64,000 nucleotides of DNA from Arthrobacter livingstonensis (GTDB taxonomy: Bacteria > Actinomycetota > Actinomycetes > Actinomycetales > Micrococcaceae). Both the position numbers and the translations under genes were made by a program. Shown here in pieces: positions 46,024-54,425 of the stretch (positions are counted from its first letter, which is position 1; each line of letters begins with the position of its first letter). The notes under the pieces were generated by a model. That model was not told where the DNA came from, made no database searches, and saw only the letters and a list, made by a program, of their open reading frames with translations. The stretch lies in NCBI RefSeq assembly GCF_003219815.1, contig NZ_QJVD01000002.1, forward strand, positions 19,574-83,573. Direction: 5' to 3'.

Positions 46024-46402
46024 CAGGGCGTGGATGGGCCCACAACGGCGAGGGACCGCACAGACTTGCCGGCAGCTGACAGGGCGTGGATGGGCCCACG
46101 CGCCCGAGGGACCCGCACAGACTTGCCGGCAGCTGACAGGGCGTGGATGGGCCCACGCGCCCGAGGGACCCGCACAGACTTGCCGGCAGCTGACAGGGCG
46201 TGGATGGGCCCACGCGCCCGAGGGACCCGCACAGACTTGCCGGCAGCTGACAGGGCGTGGATGGGCCCACGCGCCCGAGGGACCCGCACAGACTTGCCGG
46301 CAGCTGACAGGGCGTGGATGGGCCCACGCGCCCGAGGGACCCGCACAGACTTGCCGGCAGCTGACAGGGCGTGGATGGGCCCACGCGCCCGAGGGACCCG
46401 CA
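46021..46402. repeat. 57-bp tandem repeat array, about 6.7 copies
   Basis: The stretch between the Rv3235-type gene and secA is a head-to-tail array. Five identical 57-bp units start at 46077, 46134, 46191, 46248 and 46305; a variant 56-bp unit (46021-46076) precedes them and a partial unit (46362-46402) ends the array. Each unit starts TGACAGGGCGTGGATGGGCC and contains a hairpin GCGTGG/CCACGC around ATGGGC. The first TGA is the stop of the Rv3235-type gene. Because 57 is divisible by 3, long spurious reading frames run through both strands; I do not treat them as genes. No other gene is seen in 46024-46444. Confidence 0.95.
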
Positions 46403-46432
46403 TGATGGCTCGCTAGCGAGCCATCATGCGGG
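46397..46432. terminator. 36-bp perfect palindrome downstream of secA
   Basis: An uninterrupted palindrome centred at GCTCGC|TAGCGAGC-like sequence (core CTCGCTAGCGAG at about 46409-46420), arms reaching CCCG and CGGG. It begins within the last repeat unit and ends 12 bp before the secA stop codon position (46445). Likely the terminator of the minus-strand secA transcript, though without a T-run. Confidence 0.65.
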
Positions 46433-46444
46433 AGGGCGTGGGGA

Positions 46445-49243
46445 CTACCGCTTTTTCTTTTTCTTGTTGCCGGATTTCGAGTTCTTGTTGCCGGCACGCT
46501 TGGCCGACGGCGGCAGGCCGTCACCGCTGGAGCGGCGCTCCACATGCGTTTCGGCGTCGCCCTGGGCATCAGGGGACGTGAACTGCAGTTGGGCGGGGCG
46601 GGCCGGGGCTTCCAGCCCGGGAGCCATGACGCGCGGGCCTGCATGGACCAGGCTCTCTGCGCCGTCGCTGCCGGCACCGTCCACCCTGTCCATCAGCCCG
46701 GCCGGGGCTCCGGCAACGACGCCCACCGCCGCTTCCGGGGCGTTTTCAACCTGTACCTCCAGGTTGAACAGGAACCCGACGCTTTCTTCGCGGATTGCAG
46801 CCATCATCGACTGGAACATTTCGAACCCCTCGCGCTGGTATTCCACCAGCGGATCGCGCTGGGCCATGGCGCGCAGCCCGATGCCTTCCTTGAGGTAGTC
46901 CATCTCGTACAGGTGTTCCTGCCACTTGCGGCCCACTACGGAGAGCACCACCCGGCGCTCGAGCTCCCGCATGGTTTCCGAACCAAGGGCAGCTTCGCGT
47001 TCGCGGTACGCCACCTGGGCGTCGGAGAGCAGTTCGGTCTTGAGCATCTCTGCCGTAATGCGGCCGGGGCCGCCGGCTTCTTCAGCGATCTCGTCCGGCG
47101 TCACAGTGACGGGGTAGATGGTGCGCAGGTTGGTCCACAGCGTGTGGAAGTCCCAGTCGCCCGGGTGCCCCTCGTTGATGGTGGCGTCAATAATCTCATT
47201 GACTGTGTCCTCAAGGAAGAACTGGACCTTTTCATGCAGGTCGTCGCCTTCCAAGATCCGGCGGCGGTCACCATAGATGGCCTCGCGCTGGCGGTTCAGG
47301 ACATCGTCGTACTTGAGCACGTTCTTGCGCTGTTCGGCGTTTCGGCCTTCAACCTGGCCCTGCGCGGATGCGATCGCCTTGGACACCAGCTTCGATTCCA
47401 GGGCGACGTCGTCCGGCATGGAGGAGCGGGACATGAGCCTTTCCGCGGCACCGGAGTTGAACAGGCGCATCAGGTCATCGGTGAGCGAGAGGTAGAAGCG
47501 GGACTCGCCGGGATCGCCCTGGCGTCCGGAACGGCCCCTCAGCTGGTTGTCGATGCGGCGTGATTCGTGACGCTCGGTACCGAGCACATACAGGCCACCG
47601 GCCTCCAGCACGGCCTCGTGTTCATCCTTGACGGCCAGCTTGGCGGATTCAAAGGCCTCCAGCCAGGCCGCCTCGTATTCTTCCGGCGTCTCTTCCGGGT
47701 CCAAGCCCTGCGCGGCCAGCGCGGCGACGGCGTTGAACTCGGCGTTGCCGCCGAGCATGATATCGGTGCCGCGGCCGGCCATGTTGGTAGCCACCGTGAC
47801 GGCCCCGCGGCGCCCGGCCTGGGCCACGATCGCGGCCTCACGGGCGTGGTTCTTGGCGTTGAGGACCTCGTGCTTGACGCCCTTCTCGGCCAGCTTTTTG
47901 GAGAGGTATTCGCTCTTCTCGACGCTGGTGGTGCCGACCAAGACCGGCTGGCCGGTTTCGTGGCGCTTGGCAATGTCCTCCACCACGGCGTCGAACTTCA
48001 CGATCTCGTTTTTGTACACCAGGTCCGGCTGGTCAGCACGCGTCATTGGCATGTTCGTGGGGATCGGCACAACGCCGAGGGAGTAGGTGCCCATGAATTC
48101 GGCAGCTTCGGTCTCGGCGGTGCCGGTCATGCCGGAGAGCTTGTCGTAGAGCCGGAAGTAGTTCTGCAAGGTCACGGTGGCCAGCGTCTGGTTCTCCGCC
48201 TTGATCTCCACCCCTTCCTTCGCCTCGATGGCCTGGTGCATGCCTTCGTTGTAGCGGCGCCCGGCCAGGATGCGGCCGGTGTGTTCGTCAACGATGAGGA
48301 CTTCCCCGTCCATGATGACGTAGTCCTTGTCGCGCTTGAAGAGTTCCTTGGCCTTGATGGCGTTGTTGAGGAAGCCGATCAGCGGAGTGTTGGCGGATTC
48401 GTAAAGATTGGAAATGCCCAGGTAGTCCTCAACCTTTTCAATGCCGCCCTCCAGGACGCCCACTGTCTTCTTCTTCTCGTCGACCTCATAGTCGTCATCG
48501 ATGTCAAGGCGCAGCACCACCTTGGCGAATTCGCTGTACCAGCGGTTGGCGTCCCCGGAGGCCGGGCCGGAAATGATCAGGGGCGTGCGGGCCTCGTCAA
48601 TGAGGATGGAGTCAACCTCATCGACGATGGCAAAGTTGTGGCCGCGTTGGACCAGTTCGTCCTTGCTCCACGCCATGTTGTCGCGCAGGTAGTCAAAGCC
48701 AAATTCGTTGTTGGTGCCGTAGGTGATGTCCGCGGCGTACTGGGTCCGGCGCACGGCGGGGTCCTGGTTGGAGATGATGCAGCCGCTGGTTTGGCCCAGG
48801 AAACGGAAAACGCGGCCCATGAGGTCCGACTGGTACTCGGCCAGGTAGTCGTTCACGGTGACCACGTGGACGCCCTTGCCGGACAACGAGTTCAGGTAGG
48901 CGGGGGCCGTGGCCACCAGCGTCTTGCCCTCGCCGGTCTTCATTTCGGCGATGTTGCCCAGGTGCAGCGCCGCCCCACCCATCAGCTGGACGCGGAAGTG
49001 CCGCAGTCCCAAGGTGCGCGACGATGCCTCACGCACGGCCGCAAAGGCCTCCGGCAGCAGGTCATCGAGCGTTTCGCCGTCCTGGTGGCGGAGTTTCAGC
49101 TTGTCCGTTTCCTCACGCAGCTCGGCATCGGTGAAGGTTTGGAAGGGCTCCTCCAGCGAATCAATGGCGTCAGCAAGCACGCTGAGACGTTTGAGCGTCT
49201 TGCGATCGCCGGTTCGAAGAACCCGCTCAAGAAGTGATGGCAC
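46445..49243 (-). CDS. secA: Preprotein translocase ATPase SecA (SecA1)
   Basis: A 932-aa essential Sec motor. [15 protein letters not shown] gives Walker A (MKTGEGKT, residues 101-108), [11 protein letters not shown], Walker B in [15 protein letters not shown] (near 208), the preprotein-binding domain, [16 protein letters not shown] (near 495) and [15 protein letters not shown] (near 580). The C-terminus is low in sequence complexity and ends in a Lys-rich tail (NKKKKKR) without the Cys-x-Cys zinc motif of E. coli SecA. The GTG start follows GGGAG. Placement next to hpf and the mtrAB block is as in M. tuberculosis secA1. Confidence 0.97.
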   Translation of the reverse strand: MPSLLERVLRTGDRKTLKRLSVLADAIDSLEEPFQTFTDAELREETDKLKLRHQDGETLDDLLPEAFAAVREASSRTLGLRHFRVQLMGGAALHLGNIAEMKTGEGKTLVATAPAYLNSLSGKGVHVVTVNDYLAEYQSDLMGRVFRFLGQTSGCIISNQDPAVRRTQYAADITYGTNNEFGFDYLRDNMAWSKDELVQRGHNFAIVDEVDSILIDEARTPLIISGPASGDANRWYSEFAKVVLRLDIDDDYEVDEKKKTVGVLEGGIEKVEDYLGISNLYESANTPLIGFLNNAIKAKELFKRDKDYVIMDGEVLIVDEHTGRILAGRRYNEGMHQAIEAKEGVEIKAENQTLATVTLQNYFRLYDKLSGMTGTAETEAAEFMGTYSLGVVPIPTNMPMTRADQPDLVYKNEIVKFDAVVEDIAKRHETGQPVLVGTTSVEKSEYLSKKLAEKGVKHEVLNAKNHAREAAIVAQAGRRGAVTVATNMAGRGTDIMLGGNAEFNAVAALAAQGLDPEETPEEYEAAWLEAFESAKLAVKDEHEAVLEAGGLYVLGTERHESRRIDNQLRGRSGRQGDPGESRFYLSLTDDLMRLFNSGAAERLMSRSSMPDDVALESKLVSKAIASAQGQVEGRNAEQRKNVLKYDDVLNRQREAIYGDRRRILEGDDLHEKVQFFLEDTVNEIIDATINEGHPGDWDFHTLWTNLRTIYPVTVTPDEIAEEAGGPGRITAEMLKTELLSDAQVAYREREAALGSETMRELERRVVLSVVGRKWQEHLYEMDYLKEGIGLRAMAQRDPLVEYQREGFEMFQSMMAAIREESVGFLFNLEVQVENAPEAAVGVVAGAPAGLMDRVDGAGSDGAESLVHAGPRVMAPGLEAPARPAQLQFTSPDAQGDAETHVERRSSGDGLPPSAKRAGNKNSKSGNKKKKKR

Positions 49244-49382
49244 GAAATTGCTCCCAATCTTTGGCTGCCTAAAAGTGGCGTGACCAGTCTACGTGAGAAG
49301 AGGCACAGCCACAGGACAGTCTGTCACGCGCGGCATGGGATTTCCTGGACGTGCCCTGAAGGTTCCTTACATGCCCGGGCGC

Positions 49383-50636
49383 TCAGATTAGTTTCGACTC
49401 CAGCGCCAGTTCAGCAGCAAGGTCGCCGTGGGGAAGTACGACGACGTCATCAAGTCCCAGCCACCGTGCCATGAGCGCCAACTCGCCTGCCAGCTCTGCG
49501 GCCGCGCCCCCCGGGGCATCCGGTTCGGCGTAGGCTCCGCGGACCAGCAGCCGGCTCCCCTGCCTGTCCGCCTTCAGGTCAACGCGGGCTGCCATGTTCT
49601 CTCCCAGCAGAAACGGCAGTACGTAGTACCCGTATTTCCGCTTCGGCGCAGGCGTGTAGATCTCCAGCCTGTAGTGGAAGTTAAACAGATCCATCAGCCG
49701 GCGGCGTTCAAAAACCAGTGAGTCGAAGGGGCTCAGCAGGGCACGGCCCTGGGCACGGCGGGGGATTTTTGCCGCGGCGTGAAGGTAGGTTGGTGCGCTC
49801 CACCCGCCGACGTCAACCTGTTCAAGGGTCCCGCTCGCCACCAGGTGTGCCACGGATCGGGCTGCCTCCTTGGCGGGCAGGCGGAAGTAGTCGGCAAAAC
49901 AGCGCAGGGTGCCGATCCCGTGCGCCCGGGCCGCCGCCTCGATCAGTCTGTCCATGGCCAGCTCTCTTTCCTGTGCCGCCGTGGCGCGGTGCGCCGGCCC
50001 CGGGGCCGGCAGGGCGTGGCAACTGCCTTGCAGGGATCGGGGCAGGACCTTATCCACCAGGGCATAGCGGCGCTCAAACTGCTCGTTGCGGGATGCCGCA
50101 CCCACCACTCCCCGCTCAAACAGCCCTTCCAGGGTGCGCTTGACCGCGCTCCAGTTCCAACCCCACTCGTCGCGGTTCTTTTCCTCCTGGTGGCCAATTC
50201 TGTCCTTGACTTCGCGGGCGGTCAGCGGGCGGCTGTGTGCCAGCAGGGCCAGGATCTCCCCTTCCAGGGAGTCCCTCAGTTCCGGGTCCAGGCTGGAGGA
50301 TCCCACCCAGGTGCGGTTTTGCCACAGGGTGAGGTCGCGAAAGTGTTCCGGGCGGATGTAGCTGGCCTCGTGTGCCCAGTACTCCATCATCTTTCGTGGG
50401 GCGCTGCCGGAAAGCGTGGAAAGGATGGTTCGGTCGTAGTCGCCCAAGCGGGAGAAGAACGGCAGGAAGTGGCTGCGGGAGAGGATGTTGACGGAGTCAA
50501 TCTGGACCAGCTGCAACTGCGCAAAAGTCCGGCCCACCGCCCGTGCATTCACGGGTTTAGTGGGCCGGACTCCGGCCAGTGCCTGGGCGTTGAGTGCGAT
50601 GCGCCGGGCCTGCGACAGGCTCAGGCGTGCACCCAT
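49383..50636 (-). CDS. YcaQ-family winged-helix DNA glycosylase-like protein
   Basis: A 417-aa protein of the HTH_42/YcaQ family (E. coli YcaQ is 410 aa and unhooks interstrand DNA crosslinks). LSLSQARRIALNAQAL opens the first winged helix; LQLVQIDSVNILSRSHFLPFFSRLGDYDR (near residues 36-64) holds the conserved QxD active-site stretch; FFRSH-like and EYWAHEAS near 85 (His and Glu), SPFDSLVFERRRLMDLF and YVLPFLLGENMAARVDLKADR follow. ATG 50636 is chosen (AAGGGG 10 nt upstream). It is inserted between hpf and secA in an otherwise conserved gene order. Confidence 0.85.
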   Translation of the reverse strand: MGARLSLSQARRIALNAQALAGVRPTKPVNARAVGRTFAQLQLVQIDSVNILSRSHFLPFFSRLGDYDRTILSTLSGSAPRKMMEYWAHEASYIRPEHFRDLTLWQNRTWVGSSSLDPELRDSLEGEILALLAHSRPLTAREVKDRIGHQEEKNRDEWGWNWSAVKRTLEGLFERGVVGAASRNEQFERRYALVDKVLPRSLQGSCHALPAPGPAHRATAAQERELAMDRLIEAAARAHGIGTLRCFADYFRLPAKEAARSVAHLVASGTLEQVDVGGWSAPTYLHAAAKIPRRAQGRALLSPFDSLVFERRRLMDLFNFHYRLEIYTPAPKRKYGYYVLPFLLGENMAARVDLKADRQGSRLLVRGAYAEPDAPGGAAAELAGELALMARWLGLDDVVVLPHGDLAAELALESKLI

Positions 50637-50721
50637 GCGTTCAAGACCCCTTTTCGTTTTCTTGCTGCTGACGTAAAAATCCAGTCTGCGGCCGTCTTTT
50701 TGCTGACTCCGCAGCGGGGTA

Positions 50722-51426
50722 CTAGACCCGGGCCGGTTCGTCCGGTGAGCGGTAGGCGGAAATTTCCTCCGGGCTTTGCGTTTCGTCCGCATTGGGGTCC
50801 AGGGAGATGACCCCGTACGTCCAGCCGCTGCGGCGATACACCACGGATGGGATGCCCGTGGCGGAATCGACGAACAGGTAGAAGTCGTGCCCCACCAGTT
50901 CCATGTTGTCAACGGCGTCGTCGACGGTCAGTGATGTCGCAGGGAAGACCTTGCGGCGGATCAGCACCGGAGAGTCACCCGCGGGGATGTCATTTTCGAT
51001 CTCATAGGGAGAGTGCTCGGCTGCGGCTTCCGGCTCGGACTGCGCGTAGATCGGCTCCGAGCTGCTGACGGGGGCCAGCGCCCCGGTCGCCTCGTTGACG
51101 GCCACGGGCGCATGGCGGCCATGGTGGACCTTCTTCTTGTCCTTGGCCCTGCGCAGCCTCTCCAGCAACTTTCCGTAGGCCAGGTCGAACGCAGCGAACT
51201 TGTCCGGTGCAGCCGCCTCGGCCCGGATCACTGGGCCGCGCCCCAAAACGGTCAACTCCACCGTGAGCGGAGACTCTGCTGAACGGGACTTGGTCTCCTT
51301 GGAAACCTTCACATCGACACGCTGGACCTTGTTGGCCAGCTGCTCAATCTTCGTGAGCTTTTCGCCGGCGTATTCGCGGAAACGGTCTGAAACGCTCAAG
51401 TTGCGACCGCTGATCATGAACTCCAT
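50722..51426 (-). CDS. hpf: Ribosome hibernation promoting factor, long form
   Basis: A 234-aa long HPF. The N-terminal domain (1-105: EFMISGRNLSVSDRFREYAGEKL) binds the decoding centre of the 30S subunit; a variable linker follows, and the C-terminal domain (about 172-222: VIRRKVFPATSLTVDDAVDNMELVGHDFYLF-type pattern, then VVYRRSGWTYGVISL) lets two ribosomes dimerise into 100S particles. ATG 51426 follows GGAGG with a 5-nt gap and is preferred over TTG 51438. Expressed in stationary phase in relatives. Located between comF and the YcaQ-like gene. Confidence 0.95.
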   Translation of the reverse strand: MEFMISGRNLSVSDRFREYAGEKLTKIEQLANKVQRVDVKVSKETKSRSAESPLTVELTVLGRGPVIRAEAAAPDKFAAFDLAYGKLLERLRRAKDKKKVHHGRHAPVAVNEATGALAPVSSSEPIYAQSEPEAAAEHSPYEIENDIPAGDSPVLIRRKVFPATSLTVDDAVDNMELVGHDFYLFVDSATGIPSVVYRRSGWTYGVISLDPNADETQSPEEISAYRSPDEPARV

Positions 51427-51453
51427 GGTGCCCTCCAAACAACTTCGGTGACA

Positions 51454-51494
51454 CGGCGGCCGGCCAGCAATCCAAGTACCGCTCCTGGCCGCCG
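51454..51494. other. Hairpin between comF-like gene and hpf
   Basis: CGGCGGCC (51454-51461) pairs with GGCCGCCG (51487-51494), partly extended by inner CAG/CTG pairs. It lies between the ComF-family stop and the hpf start on the minus strand, and could end the first transcript or structure the hpf leader. Confidence 0.35.
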
Positions 51495-51591
51495 TCGGGT
51501 GGTTTCCTCCCGCAAGAGGTACCCGTTTACTTACGTTAGTTCACCACATCCCTTTATTCATCTTTTGCCCAAAACTATTTTCGGCGAGTCC

Positions 51592-52521
51592 TTAAAACGG
51601 CCTTCCGGGGGCACCTTTGTCGGGCGCCCGGGCAGCGGCCAAAACCAGTGCCCCGCACACCACTGCCCCTGCTTCTTCCAGGGTCCTTGCGGCCTCGCGG
51701 ACAGTTGAGCCCGTGGTCAGGACGTCGTCGACGATCACCACGGCGAATCCGGCCAGGGGCATTGCGGGCCGAATTCCACCCATCCGTCGTCTCCGGATTC
51801 GCATGGAGTTCCGGACATTGCTGCGCCGGGCGGCCCGGCCCAGGCCCTTTTGGTGGTGCCGGCGCCAAGGCAGCCTGGGCCGAATCGCGAGGACGGGGGC
51901 GACCGCCATCCCAGGCGGCAGCCTGCGCTCCCGGTCCACGGCGCCCAGCATGAGTGCCACGGGGTCATAGCCCCTGCGGCGCCAGCCGCTGCCGGTGCTG
52001 GGAACGGGCACCAGGAGCACCCTTTGGCCCTCCAGGCCGGGCAGTCGCCGGGGCAGTGCCGCAATCCCACCGGCCAAAGCCCGGCCCAGCGGCGGCCCCA
52101 GCTCAGTGCGGCCGTGGTTCTTGAAGGCCAGGATGGCCAAAGCCAGCGTGTCACGGTAGTCGCCCACCGCCACCACGGGCAGCATGGTATGCCCAAAAAC
52201 GCTCATTAGTGCGTCCGCGAACTGCTCGGCGCGATAGGGGCTGCACGTCTCCCGGCGGAGCACGGCGGTGCAGGCAGGGCACAGCGCCGCGTCGTCACGG
52301 CCGCACACCACACATTCGGCGGGCATCACCAAATACAGAAAGTCCCGCCACGCGCCTTCCCACCAATGCCAGGCCCGGGCCCACCAGCTGCGGGGCCTGC
52401 CACGGTGCCGCCCGCCCCGCGCGAGCGGACCGCAGGCCGGCTCCGGTTCGCAGGTGACGGCGCCCTCGCCACAGGTGGCGGGGGCGCCGTCGTCCCTGTT
52501 GCTGGTGCGGATCGTCTCCAT
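51592..52521 (-). CDS. ComF family phosphoribosyltransferase-like protein
   Basis: A 309-aa protein. A Cys pair motif CVVCGRDDAALCPAC (near residues 70-84) forms a probable zinc ribbon; the PRTase fold follows, with VLLVPVPSTGSGWRRRGYDPVA and the PRPP-binding loop AVVIVDDVLTTGSTVREA near 268. ComF is needed for DNA uptake in competent bacteria, but in actinobacteria this conserved mtrAB-linked copy has no proven role, and no comEA/comEC is in the window. The N-terminal 60 residues are poorly conserved in type and the ATG at 52521 has only a weak GGTGG before it, so the true start may be further in. Confidence 0.85.
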   Translation of the reverse strand: METIRTSNRDDGAPATCGEGAVTCEPEPACGPLARGGRHRGRPRSWWARAWHWWEGAWRDFLYLVMPAECVVCGRDDAALCPACTAVLRRETCSPYRAEQFADALMSVFGHTMLPVVAVGDYRDTLALAILAFKNHGRTELGPPLGRALAGGIAALPRRLPGLEGQRVLLVPVPSTGSGWRRRGYDPVALMLGAVDRERRLPPGMAVAPVLAIRPRLPWRRHHQKGLGRAARRSNVRNSMRIRRRRMGGIRPAMPLAGFAVVIVDDVLTTGSTVREAARTLEEAGAVVCGALVLAAARAPDKGAPGRPF

Positions 52522-52655
52522 TCCACCAGCATCAACGGCGTTTTAAGCAGCCGCCAGCGGCCGGGACCATCTTGTGGGCTGCCGGCCGCCGGAGCTCCCT
52601 GTGGAGGAAGCAAGGTCTCCACCGGGCGCTTGTGCATCCACTGGCGGCGGAGGTG

Positions 52656-54425
52656 TCAGCCGGCGAAGGACGCCTGGCGCAGGCCTTTGGCGGAGACCTG
52701 CCAGTTGTTGCCGACCAGCGAATACAGTTCGGTGCCGGTCTGTGGGTGCACATTCAACACTCCGGCCCCGGCGCTGATCCAGACAATGCCCTTGACCGGG
52801 GGCAGTTTCGACGGCGCCCGGGCCAGATCCAGGATCTGGATCGCAACGGCCCCCTTGGCGGACGGGGCCATGACGGCGACACTTGATTCACTAACCCAAA
52901 CGCCGATTGTCGGCGAACCCTCTGAGGCCAGGCTGATGGGTGCCGTCAGTTCCTTGGGCACGTCGCCGGACTTGGAAATGCCCGTGATGGACACATGGGT
53001 TTCGCCGTTCGCGGTGGAAATGACCAGCGCCCGTGTGCCGTCCCGGGAGACACGCAGCGTGGTCACCTGCCGTCCCACCAGCCACGGCACGGTGAGCACC
53101 ACAGGCGTCGCATCCTTGGCTCCGGTATTTGCGTTGACGGCCACCACCGAACCGGAGCCGTCCCCGGCGGCCGTCCACAGCCACCCGTTCGGGGCGAACG
53201 AAGGCGCAGTCAGGTCAGTGCCGTCCGCGGCAACGGCCGGCTGGCGTCCCGCCGAGGCACTGAAAACGTGGTTGCCGTCGGCCGAGAGGAAGGCGAAGTC
53301 CTTGCCGCTGTAGGAGATGGCGGGCGCTGCGGGCCCGAGACCGGCGATGGGGCCAATGCCCGGCACCGGGGTGATCGTGCTCCCGTCGTAGGTGGCGAGT
53401 TCATTCTTGGAAATGCCCACCTGGACGGACGGGACCGGCGCATCAATGACCATGGCCGGGACGGAGTCGCTGGAGCCGCCCATGTCCACCTCGCGGTCGT
53501 CTGCCAGGAACTGCACTTCCGTGACGTCGTTCAGGCTTTTCTGCAGCGTGATGAGCAGCTGCGCGTGCATTTGCTGGCGTTGGCGCACGCTGGATCCCAG
53601 CAGCGGCTGCGCCGTCAGTCCCACCTTGGCTAAACCGCCGTTGACCGGCACGGCTTCGCGTGCCAATGACATTCCGGTTGGGAACGCACTGAACACGGCT
53701 CCTTTCAGGTAGGGGGCGGGCCCGGCCAGCATGGCGCGGACAATGGCCGTTGCCGTCCGTGTGGTGCGACCGGCCAGCCACCGAACGTCCGGTATGCCAT
53801 AGGTGTACGTCGAATCATAAAAATAAAGCGAAACCGGCTTGAAGAGCACGCTGAAGGTGTCCTGACTGAGCACAAGCCCGTCCGGGGTCTTGGCAATGCG
53901 CCATTCACCGTCAACTTGGACCAGGTCCATTTCGAGGGTTTCCGAGGAACCGGCCGGCAGGGGCGTCAGCACCCCTGTGGAGTCCACGGAGGAGATGGCG
54001 TCGACCTTCACCACGTACGAGTCCTTGGTTTTGCCCGGTTCCACGGAAAGCGCGTTGCCGTAGACCAGGGTCCGCGTGTCCGCGGCCCATGACTGGGCCA
54101 ACCCGGTCGTCAGAAACTGCCTGGCTGTCTGGAAGTCGTCGTCGATGCCGGTGCCTGCATCGATGAAACCGCGGATGATGCTTTCGGGGGACGCGCCAGC
54201 CACCGGCTTGTTTTGGGTGTAATTGACGCTGAGGGAATTGGTGCGCGGACTCACGGGATCGCTCTTTCCCACCGGCCCGTCTGTGGGGATGGCTGCGCAT
54301 CCCGCCGCAACGAAAAGTACGACGGCGGCCATCACCAACCAGGGAAGCAGCCCCTGGCGCCGTGGCCGGTCCTGGCGCGCCGGAGCGGCCGGTCCCATTT
54401 GATTCTCTTTCACGATGTTGCTCAC
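52656..54425 (-). CDS. lpqB: Lipoprotein LpqB
   Basis: A 589-aa lipoprotein (M. tuberculosis LpqB 583 aa). Basic QDRPRRQGLLPW, a hydrophobic core and the lipobox VAAGC place the lipidated Cys near residue 41. A GerMN-type domain (about 200-340) is followed by a beta-propeller-like C-terminus with repeated FLSADGNHVFSAS/VSRDGTRALVIS strands. LpqB interacts with the outer part of MtrB and modulates MtrAB signalling. GTG 54425 overlaps the mtrB stop by 4 bp (GTGA) and is preferred; ATG 54398 would drop 9 residues and leave the signal peptide intact. Confidence 0.93.
   Translation of the reverse strand: MSNIVKENQMGPAAPARQDRPRRQGLLPWLVMAAVVLFVAAGCAAIPTDGPVGKSDPVSPRTNSLSVNYTQNKPVAGASPESIIRGFIDAGTGIDDDFQTARQFLTTGLAQSWAADTRTLVYGNALSVEPGKTKDSYVVKVDAISSVDSTGVLTPLPAGSSETLEMDLVQVDGEWRIAKTPDGLVLSQDTFSVLFKPVSLYFYDSTYTYGIPDVRWLAGRTTRTATAIVRAMLAGPAPYLKGAVFSAFPTGMSLAREAVPVNGGLAKVGLTAQPLLGSSVRQRQQMHAQLLITLQKSLNDVTEVQFLADDREVDMGGSSDSVPAMVIDAPVPSVQVGISKNELATYDGSTITPVPGIGPIAGLGPAAPAISYSGKDFAFLSADGNHVFSASAGRQPAVAADGTDLTAPSFAPNGWLWTAAGDGSGSVVAVNANTGAKDATPVVLTVPWLVGRQVTTLRVSRDGTRALVISTANGETHVSITGISKSGDVPKELTAPISLASEGSPTIGVWVSESSVAVMAPSAKGAVAIQILDLARAPSKLPPVKGIVWISAGAGVLNVHPQTGTELYSLVGNNWQVSAKGLRQASFAG

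Noticed and set aside
46021-46402. CRISPR array
   Set aside because: The units are contiguous and identical with no unique spacers, and no cas gene is nearby.
45845-46677. Long repetitive frames on both strands through the 57-bp array (for example 19-residue repeats GPSTPCQLPASLCGSLGRV)
   Set aside because: A 57-bp unit is a multiple of three, so any frame without a stop in one unit stays open throughout. No ribosome-binding site, signal peptide or domain; the frames run into antisense of flanking genes.
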